This document shows, piece by piece, positions 1-6,084 of a stretch of 6,084 nt of DNA. The position numbers and the translations under genes were made by a program. Origin of the DNA: Betaproteobacteria bacterium (GTDB lineage Bacteria > Pseudomonadota > Gammaproteobacteria > Burkholderiales > CAIKXV01); the NCBI GenBank assembly GCA_947456915.1, contig CANGUQ010000246.1, forward strand, positions 1 through 6,084, given 5' to 3'. Within the stretch, counting starts at the first letter, position 1. Every line of letters starts with the position of its first letter. Below the pieces are notes generated by a model. It searched no databases, was not told where the DNA came from, and was given only the letters and a program-made list of their open reading frames with translations.

Positions 1-481
1 AGAGGCCCTGCGCAAGGCCGAGGCCCTCGCCGCGGAGCACCGCGAGGCGTGGCTGCGCGCACGCGCCGAAGCTGACAACATGCGCAAGCGAGCCGAGGTC
101 GACCTCGCGAACGCGCACAAGTACGCGATCGACCGCTTCGCACAGGAACTGCTGCCGGTGTTCGACGCACTCGACGCGGCGCTGGCGGTCCCCAGCGCGA
201 CGGTGCAGAGCCTGCGCGACGGGGTCGAACTCACGCGCAAGCAGCTGACCGCCGCCTTCGAGAAATCGGGCCTGAAGCTGCTCGACCCGGTGGGCGAGAA
301 GTTCGACCCGCACCACCACCAGGCGATGACCGCGATCGAATCGGAGCAGCCGCCGCAGTCGGTGCTGCAGGTGTTCCAGAAGGGCTTCAAGCTGCACGAC
401 CGGGTCCTGCGTCCGGCGCTGGTGGCGGTGGCCAGGCCGCGCGAGCAGTCCGCGCCCCCGCAGCCGCCCGCCGCCGACTGA
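1..481 (+). CDS. grpE: GrpE, nucleotide exchange factor of DnaK (5' end outside window)
   Basis: GrpE is the cytosolic dimeric factor that releases ADP from DnaK and so resets the chaperone cycle. The frame is open from base 2, giving 159 visible residues. The ATG at 80 is internal: the residues before it (WLRARAEADN) already belong to the conserved GrpE helix, so the true start lies upstream of the window. Seen in order are a charged, Ala-rich long helix (dimerisation coiled coil), the segment FAQELLPVFDALDAAL (helical bundle), and the C-terminal beta domain with FDPHHHQAM and VLQVFQKGFKLHDRVLRPA, which contacts the DnaK ATPase domain. The tail ends in a Pro/Ala-rich stretch. The stop TGA at 479-481 is 103 bp before dnaK. 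Gene order and family motifs make the identification very safe; only the start is unknown. Confidence 0.96.
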   Translation, partial: EALRKAEALAAEHREAWLRARAEADNMRKRAEVDLANAHKYAIDRFAQELLPVFDALDAALAVPSATVQSLRDGVELTRKQLTAAFEKSGLKLLDPVGEKFDPHHHQAMTAIESEQPPQSVLQVFQKGFKLHDRVLRPALVAVARPREQSAPPQPPAAD

Positions 482-483
482 GC

Positions 484-502
484 CGCGCGCCGCTGGCGCG
501 CG
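484..502 (+). terminator. GC-only hairpin after grpE
   Basis: A perfect 8-bp stem (484-491 with 495-502) closes on a 3-nt loop just 3 bases after the grpE stop. No T-run follows; the next bases are CCGCGTCTT. It could pause polymerase or protect the grpE mRNA end, but in GC-rich DNA it is not a convincing intrinsic terminator alone. It lies immediately upstream of the heat-shock promoter for dnaK. Confidence 0.35.
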
Positions 503-508
503 CCGCGT

Positions 509-537
509 CTTGAAAACCGGAACGCCCCACCCAAGAT
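509..537 (+). promoter_or_regulatory. Sigma32 (RpoH) type heat-shock promoter for dnaK
   Basis: CTTGAAA at 509-515 matches the sigma32 -35 consensus exactly. After a 14-nt spacer, CCCAAGAT at 530-537 matches the CCCA half of the -10 consensus CCCATNTA. From memory, the E. coli dnaK P1 promoter has the same 14-nt spacing. The -10 match is partial (the T after CCCA is absent), so strength is uncertain. An alternative -10, CCCACCC at 526-532, overlaps it. Its place 48 bp before the dnaK start suits a heat-induced dnaK-dnaJ transcript independent of the grpE one. Confidence 0.7.
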
Positions 538-570
538 TCACCGCATCGACGACACGTCACTGAATCCGCG

Positions 571-577
571 AAGGAAA
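571..577 (+). promoter_or_regulatory. Ribosome binding site of dnaK
   Basis: AAGGAAA lies 7 nt before the ATG at 585. It is the clearest Shine-Dalgarno sequence in the window and fixes the dnaK start, in keeping with the high expression expected of this gene. dnaJ and the racemase gene have much weaker sites. Confidence 0.8.
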
Positions 578-584
578 GCACACC

Positions 585-2522
<1,938 letters not shown>

Positions 2523-2544
2523 TCGGGCGACTCCCCGCAACGGC

Positions 2545-2576
2545 AAGGCGGCTGAGCGATCAGCCGCCTTTCGCTT
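2545..2576 (+). terminator. Intrinsic terminator or attenuator between dnaK and dnaJ
   Basis: A perfect 11-bp stem (2545-2555 with 2560-2570) closes on a GCGA tetraloop of the stable GNRA type. The 3' arm ends in TT, and TCGCTT follows, giving a short interrupted U tail. It begins 22 bp after the dnaK stop and ends 46 bp before the dnaJ start. The hairpin is clear. That it lets only part of the transcripts through, giving more DnaK than DnaJ, is inferred from its position, since no other clear dnaJ promoter was found in the 100-bp gap. Confidence 0.75.
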
Positions 2577-2622
2577 GTGCAGCGACACCGCACAGGCCGA
2601 GCAACACCCGCGAGACATCAAG

Positions 2623-3738
2623 ATGGCCAAGCGTGACTATTACGAAGTGCTCGGCGTCAACCGCGACGCCGACGAGGACACGCTGAAGAAGGCGTACCGC
2701 AAGCTGGCAATGAAGCACCACCCGGACCGCAATCCGGACAATCCGAAGGCCGAAGAAGCGTTCAAGGAGGCCAAGGAAGCGTGGGAAATACTGTCCGACG
2801 CCGACAAGCGCGCCGCCTACGATCAGTACGGGCACGCCGGCGTCGATCCGTCGATGGGCGCGGCAGCGGGCGCCGGCATGGGCGGCTTCGCCGATGCGTT
2901 CGGCGACATCTTCGGCGAGATCTTCGGCGGCGGCCGCGGCCGCAACGGGGTCTATCGCGGCGCCGACCTGCGCTACAACCTGGAGATCTCGCTGGAGGAG
3001 GCCGCGCGCGGCACCGACACCCAGATCCGCATCCCCACGCAGGCGAAGTGCGAGACCTGCGAGGGCAGCGGTGCGAAGCCCGGCACCCGGCCCACGGCCT
3101 GTCCCACCTGCGACGGTCACGGCCAGGTGCGCATGCAGCAGGGATTCTTCTCGATCCAGCAGACGTGTCCGCGCTGCCACGGCACCGGCAAGATCGTGCC
3201 GACCCCGTGCGGCACCTGCAACGGCGCGGGCGCAGTCAAGAAGCAGAAGACGCTGTCGGTGAAGATCCCGGCCGGCGTGGACGAAGGCGATCGCATCCGC
3301 CTCTCCGGCGAGGGCGAGATGGGCGCCAACGGCGGACCGCCGGGCGACCTGTACGTGGTGATGCACCTGAAGCCGCACGCGATGTTCAAGCGCGACGGCA
3401 CCAACCTGCACTGCGACATGCCGGTGAGCATCGCCACCGCGGCGCTCGGCGGCGAGATCGAGATTCCCACGCTCGACGGACAGGCGAAGATCCGCATCCC
3501 GCCCGAGACGCAGACCGGCAAGGTGTTCCGTCTGCGCGGCAAGGGCATCAAGCAGGTGCGCGGCAGCGGCCACGGCGACCTGATGTGCCACGTCTACATC
3601 GAGACCCCGGTGAACCTCACTGCACGCCAGCGCGAACTGCTGCTCGAGTTCGAGTCGATCAGCAGCGAGGATCCCTCCCGCCACAATCCCCAGACCAAGG
3701 GCTGGTTCGACAAGGTGCGTGATTTCTTCGGCGGCTAG
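2623..3738 (+). CDS. dnaJ: DnaJ (Hsp40) co-chaperone
   Basis: DnaJ delivers unfolded proteins to DnaK and stimulates its ATPase; it is a cytosolic dimer. The start is the ATG at 2623 (MAKRDYYEVLGV), the standard family N-terminus; an in-frame TTG at 2575 would add 16 unrelated residues crossing the terminator tail. The product has 371 residues. In order: J domain (about 1-70) with HPD at 33-35; Gly/Phe-rich region (about 71-110, GDIFGEIFGGGRG); zinc domain with all four CxxCxGxG motifs complete (143-150, 160-167, 182-189, 196-203); C-terminal peptide-binding domains; and the tail WFDKVRDFFGG. Only a weak ribosome site (GAG at 2612-2614) is visible. The last 35 bp, stop included, are repeated exactly at 4455-4489. 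The coding sequence itself is intact, as expected if an element integrated at its 3' end and restored it. Confidence 0.98.
   Translation: MAKRDYYEVLGVNRDADEDTLKKAYRKLAMKHHPDRNPDNPKAEEAFKEAKEAWEILSDADKRAAYDQYGHAGVDPSMGAAAGAGMGGFADAFGDIFGEIFGGGRGRNGVYRGADLRYNLEISLEEAARGTDTQIRIPTQAKCETCEGSGAKPGTRPTACPTCDGHGQVRMQQGFFSIQQTCPRCHGTGKIVPTPCGTCNGAGAVKKQKTLSVKIPAGVDEGDRIRLSGEGEMGANGGPPGDLYVVMHLKPHAMFKRDGTNLHCDMPVSIATAALGGEIEIPTLDGQAKIRIPPETQTGKVFRLRGKGIKQVRGSGHGDLMCHVYIETPVNLTARQRELLLEFESISSEDPSRHNPQTKGWFDKVRDFFGG
3704..3738 (+). repeat. Left direct repeat: last 35 bp of dnaJ, candidate attachment site
   Basis: This stretch, GGTTCGACAA at its start and CGGCGGCTAG at its end, encodes the final DnaJ residues and stop, and recurs base for base at 4455-4489. 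Identity ends sharply after the TAG (G here, C in the other copy). Upstream, the 13 bases 3691-3703 match the other copy at 10 positions, so the longer repeat is 48 bp (3691-3738) with 3 mismatches. If produced by integration, this is the junction where the host gene enters the element. Confidence 0.9.
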
Positions 3739-3849
3739 GCCCCCGTCTTCAGCTTCCGTGTTGTACCTTCGGCACCGTACGCCCTGCGTCGTTCCACATC
3801 ACATGGGGGCGTTTCAGCAAACCTTCAGGTTGCACGCTTGAGAAACCCC

Positions 3850-4410
3850 ATGGCGGAAACTCGATTTGTCCCCCTCGGCTTCGAGCGCATCCTGCCCGTG
3901 GCTGTTCTTTCGGCCTGTGCCTGCGCCGCACTCGCCCTCTGCATCCTGGAGTTGTTTCCGCCAGACGGCAGACCGCTGGAGCTCCTGTCCACGCATGCGG
4001 CATGGGTGCTGCTCCTGGCAGCCGTGGTCGCGCTCGGGTTTGCTGCCGTGAAGCTTGTTCGCATCCAGCAGGAGCGTGTCGTCTCGATGCCGCCGCCTGA
4101 AGAAGCACCGAGAAGCGGCTCCCCGCTCAAGGCTGCGGCTCTGGGTCTCACCATGGTTTGCACGGTGCTGGGCTACATCCCATTGTTCTTCGAGGGTGCC
4201 GGGGCATCGGTATTCCCGTGGCTGCCTGAAGTGTCCGGGTGGGCAAGATACGGCGTGGCCGCTGGATTCCTGATGCTTGGCTTTGCTTCCGAGGCTGTCG
4301 GGGACGGTCACGGAAAGGCGATCTACAAGAAAGACGACCCGTTCTTCTACTGGTCACGAATGGGCACGTTGTCGCTGGTCAGCGCGTTCATTGCATACGT
4401 CACGACATAG
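3850..4410 (+). CDS. Small multi-pass membrane protein of unknown function, cargo of the dnaJ-end insert
   Basis: I do not recognise this 186-residue protein. About five hydrophobic segments are visible: residues 14-36, 49-70, 94-115, 131-149 and a short one at 171-186. The stretches after segments 2 (KLVRIQQER) and 4 (HGKAIYKKDD) are basic, so the positive-inside rule puts the N-terminus in the cytoplasm and the C-terminus outside. A Pro/Glu-rich cytoplasmic loop (about 80-92) and the motif DDPFFYWSR before the last segment stand out. No catalytic motif, signal peptide or repeat was seen. ATG 3850 is preferred, with a weak GAGA about 7 bases upstream; an in-frame TTG at 3838 behind AGG is possible and adds four residues. 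It is the only convincing gene between the two dnaJ-end repeats, and TTT, TTG and other AT-ending codons are commoner than in its neighbours, suggesting foreign origin. Confidence 0.75.
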   Translation: MAETRFVPLGFERILPVAVLSACACAALALCILELFPPDGRPLELLSTHAAWVLLLAAVVALGFAAVKLVRIQQERVVSMPPPEEAPRSGSPLKAAALGLTMVCTVLGYIPLFFEGAGASVFPWLPEVSGWARYGVAAGFLMLGFASEAVGDGHGKAIYKKDDPFFYWSRMGTLSLVSAFIAYVTT

Positions 4411-4454
4411 CATCTTGCCCGGTTGTTGCTCCCTCGTCGCACAGACCAGGTGCC

Positions 4455-4489
4455 GGTTCGACAAGGTGCGTGATTTCTTCGGCGGCTAG
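4455..4489 (+). repeat. Right direct repeat: orphan copy of the dnaJ 3' end, candidate attachment site
   Basis: This is an exact copy of 3704-3738, encoding FDKVRDFFGG and a stop, but with no dnaJ body before it. The bases just upstream (4442-4454) still resemble dnaJ at 10 of 13 positions; read in the dnaJ frame they give QTRCR where DnaJ has QTKGW. The three differences are at first or second codon positions, so they are not the silent changes expected in a working gene. Under the integration model this is the displaced original gene end, and the sequence after 4489 is the original dnaJ flank. Confidence 0.9.
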
Positions 4490-4624
4490 CCGCGCGGCGC
4501 GGGACGACTGCCGTGTGCAACCGCCGCCGGCAATCGGCCTCGCGCCCGAGCGTCGCCTGCGCACCGGCGTGACCGGCATCGGTCGCGAGCCTTCGCAATC
4601 CACACCCGACCGCACTGCTGCGCC

Positions 4625-5368
4625 ATGAAACTCGCTGTCATCAATCCGAACACCACCGCGTCGATGACGGCGAAGATCGCTGCGGCCGCGCGTACCGCAG
4701 CCCTGTCCGATACCGAGATCGTCGCGCTGCAGCCCGTCGACGGCCCGGTCTCGATCGAGGGCTACTACGACGAAGCATTCGCAGTGCCCGGCGTTCTGGC
4801 ACTGATCGGCCAGCCAGCGGTCGCACCGCTGCCCGATGCGTGGATCATCGCCTGCTTCGACGACACCGGCCTGGACGCCGCGCGCACGCTCACCCCGGCG
4901 CCGGTGATCGGCATCGGCGAGGCAGCGTTTCACGTTGCCAGCCTGCTCAGCACGCGCTTCAGTGTCATCACCACGCTTGCGCGTTCGATCAGCGCGATCG
5001 AGCACAACCTGCTGCGCTACGGGCTGGCGGCGCGCTGCGCGCGCGTGCGCGCAGCCGAGGTGCCGGTGCTGGCGCTGGAAGATCCGGCCTCCGACGCGCG
5101 CAGCCGGATCGCCGCGGAGATCACACGCGCACTGGACGAGGATCGCAGCGAGGCGATCGTGCTCGGCTGCGCCGGCATGGCGGACCTCGCGGCCGAACTC
5201 TCGCGCGAGCACGGCGTGCCGGTGATCGACGGCGTCGCCGCCGCGGTCAAGCTCGCCGAGTCGCTGGTGGGCCTGGGCCTGACCACCTCGCGCCGCGGCG
5301 CCTACGCACCACCGCGGGCGAAGCCCTACACCGGCGTGTTCGCGCCGATGGCACCGCGCGGCGACTGA
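4625..5368 (+). CDS. Asp/Glu/hydantoin racemase family protein
   Basis: The 247-residue protein belongs to the cofactor-independent two-cysteine racemase family, which inverts an alpha carbon using one Cys on each face of the substrate. Seen are the N-terminal strand and loop AVINPNTTASMT (4-15), the first catalytic region IIACFDDTGLDAAR with Cys77, and the second, IVLGCAGMADL, with Cys182. These positions are almost those of the Cys pair known from hydantoin racemases (76/181). INPNTT and ACFDD favour the hydantoin/Asp racemase branch over glutamate racemase MurI. The exact substrate cannot be told: no hydantoinase or carbamoylase gene is in view, and relatives include maleate isomerases and decarboxylases. 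ATG 4625 gives the standard family N-terminus, but no good ribosome site precedes it. It is probably a soluble cytosolic enzyme. The gene follows the candidate element after 135 bp and converges on the methyltransferase gene. Confidence 0.88.
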   Translation: MKLAVINPNTTASMTAKIAAAARTAALSDTEIVALQPVDGPVSIEGYYDEAFAVPGVLALIGQPAVAPLPDAWIIACFDDTGLDAARTLTPAPVIGIGEAAFHVASLLSTRFSVITTLARSISAIEHNLLRYGLAARCARVRAAEVPVLALEDPASDARSRIAAEITRALDEDRSEAIVLGCAGMADLAAELSREHGVPVIDGVAAAVKLAESLVGLGLTTSRRGAYAPPRAKPYTGVFAPMAPRGD

Positions 5369-5374
5369 GCCCCG

Positions 5375-5400
5375 GCCGCTGCCGCCGGCGGCACTGCGGC
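5375..5400. terminator. GC-rich hairpin between convergent genes
   Basis: A perfect 14-bp palindrome (5380-5393, TGCCGCCGGCGGCA) is flanked by a further complementary pair, GCCGC at 5375-5379 and GCGGC at 5396-5400. It lies in the 34-bp gap between the racemase and methyltransferase stop codons, the expected place for a shared two-way terminator. There is no T-run on either side, so function is uncertain. Confidence 0.45.
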
Positions 5401-5402
5401 GG

Positions 5403-6084
5403 TCAGCGCCGCGCGAACACGAGTGCGTGCTGCCAGGGCAGCCCCGGGATGGCGCGCTCGAACACGAGCGGATGCCGCGCCGCCTCGCGCCGCACCTGCG
5501 CCTCGCTCATCCTGTGCAGCGGCCTGATCGGAACCTTCGGGTCCTCGGCGCGGAACTCGACGAACACCACCCGCCCCTGCGGCCGCAGCGCGCGCACGAT
5601 GCTCGCCAGCATCTCCTCCGGATACTCGAACTCGTGGTACACGTCGACCATGATCGCGAGATCGACGCTGCCTGCCGCCAGCCCGCTGTCGGTGAGCGTC
5701 GAGGCCACCGGCTTCACGTTGCGCACGCCGCGCCTGACCATCGCCGCGGTGAGCAGCTCGATCATCTGCGGCTGCAGATCGGCGGCGTAGACGACCCCCT
5801 TCTCGCCCACCCGCTCGGCGATCGGCCACGTGTGATAGCCGGTGCCTGCCCCGACATCGGCCACCGCCATGCCTGCCCGCAGCCGCAGGCCCTCGATCAG
5901 CAGGTCAGGACGTTCCTCGGCCTCGCGCTCGGGCCGCTCCAGCCAGCCGGCACCCTGCCAGCCCATCACCCGCGCGATCTCGCGCCCGAGATAGGTCTTG
6001 CCGATGCCGTCCGGGCTCGCGCGCACCCGCCCGTAGGGCGAGGCCGGTTCGCGCGCGTGCGCGCGGCCCGCAGGCAGGCTGCCC
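5403..6084 (-). CDS. Class I SAM-dependent methyltransferase (N-terminus outside window)
   Basis: The protein transfers a methyl group from S-adenosylmethionine to an unknown acceptor. The frame is open to the window edge, giving 226 visible residues. The GTG at 6024-6026 is a possible start, but the frame continues upstream through SPYGRVRASPDGIGKTYLGREIARVMG, which reads as one coherent domain entry, so I treat the gene as partial. The residues before it (LPAGRAHA) could be the end of an exported protein's signal peptide, a guess without the missing part. Counting from the GTG: WLERPEREAEERP (29-40), the SAM-binding loop VADVGAGTGYH (55-65), the acidic strand end YAADLQPQM (80-88), DLAIMVDVYHEFEYPEEML (122-140) and LRPQGRVVFVEF (147-158). 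These are motifs I to VI of the Rossmann fold. The substrate cannot be inferred. It converges on the racemase gene and is probably independent of it. Confidence 0.85.
   Translation of the reverse strand, partial: GSLPAGRAHAREPASPYGRVRASPDGIGKTYLGREIARVMGWQGAGWLERPEREAEERPDLLIEGLRLRAGMAVADVGAGTGYHTWPIAERVGEKGVVYAADLQPQMIELLTAAMVRRGVRNVKPVASTLTDSGLAAGSVDLAIMVDVYHEFEYPEEMLASIVRALRPQGRVVFVEFRAEDPKVPIRPLHRMSEAQVRREAARHPLVFERAIPGLPWQHALVFARR

Larger units (their letters stand above)
3704..4489. mobile_element. Candidate miniature integrative element in the 3' end of dnaJ (751-bp unit)
   Basis: Two exact 35-bp copies of the dnaJ 3' end lie 751 bp apart and enclose a segment with one recognisable gene, encoding a small membrane protein. 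Hand-counted GC of 3781-4440 is about 62 %, below the roughly 70 % or more in sampled lines of the racemase gene. The first copy completes dnaJ; the second has no gene of its own and runs into GC-rich DNA at 4490. This matches known elements that use gene 3' ends as attachment sites and restore the gene. No integrase, transposase or terminal inverted repeat was seen, so movement would need a recombinase acting in trans. A tandem duplication or a recombination scar is the main alternative. The repeat is certain; mobility is inference. Confidence 0.65.

Noticed and set aside
2575..2622. Upstream TTG start for dnaJ
   Set aside because: It would add 16 residues unlike any DnaJ N-terminus and lies in the terminator tail. 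The ATG at 2623 gives the family's standard MAKRDYYEVLGV.
2560..3684. A 374-codon open frame opposite dnaJ
   Set aside because: It has the same antisense shadow composition, and it overlaps an intact dnaJ with all four zinc motifs.
4277..4489. A 70-codon + strand frame ending in the DnaJ-like tail FDKVRDFFGG
   Set aside because: It starts inside the membrane protein gene in another frame, and its N-terminal part has no gene-like character. The DnaJ tail is explained by the duplicated gene end. A short fusion peptide is not supported.
3739..4489. Integron gene cassette with an attC site
   Set aside because: The repeat contains GTTCGAC, which does not fit the GTTRRRY core, and no paired attC-like arms flank it. 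The target is a chaperone gene end, not an integron.
3704..4489. Insertion sequence with target-site duplication
   Set aside because: A 35-bp duplication is far longer than IS target duplications, there is no transposase and no terminal inverted repeats were found. The repeat ends exactly at the gene's stop codon.
4840..5790. A 316-codon + strand frame across the racemase and methyltransferase genes
   Set aside because: It overlaps two genes with clear family motifs in other frames and has an Arg/Ala-rich shadow composition.

Overview
The window comes from a high-GC proteobacterium. The gene order grpE-dnaK-dnaJ, a DnaK whose motifs fall at E. coli numbering, and the DnaJ C-terminus (WFDKVRDFF type) all point to Betaproteobacteria. 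That placement is inferred from protein character, not from a search.

Positions 1-3738 hold the DnaK chaperone machine on the + strand: the 3' part of grpE, complete dnaK and complete dnaJ. A sigma32-like promoter (CTTGAAA, 14-nt spacer, CCCA) sits between grpE and dnaK. A strong hairpin with a short U-containing tail sits between dnaK and dnaJ and probably limits read-through. Together the genes encode the Hsp70 (DnaK), its J-domain co-chaperone (DnaJ) and its nucleotide exchange factor (GrpE).

Positions 3704-4489 are the unusual part. The last 35 bp of dnaJ, stop codon included, recur exactly at 4455-4489, 751 bp downstream. Between the copies lies a lower-GC segment (about 62 % by hand count, against 70 % or more in sampled lines of the next gene). 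It has one recognisable gene, for a small unrecognised protein with about five membrane segments. This is the layout left by site-specific integration into the 3' end of a gene with the reading frame restored. Here the element would be very small, with one gene and no recombinase of its own. The second copy leads directly into GC-rich DNA that looks like the original dnaJ downstream flank.

Positions 4490-6084 return to ordinary chromosomal DNA: an Asp/Glu/hydantoin racemase family gene on the + strand (4625-5368), and facing it a class I SAM-dependent methyltransferase gene on the - strand (5403 to the window edge, 5' end not in view). A GC-rich hairpin lies between their stop codons. These two genes have no evident link to the chaperones. 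No rRNA, tRNA, CRISPR array or transposase was seen.
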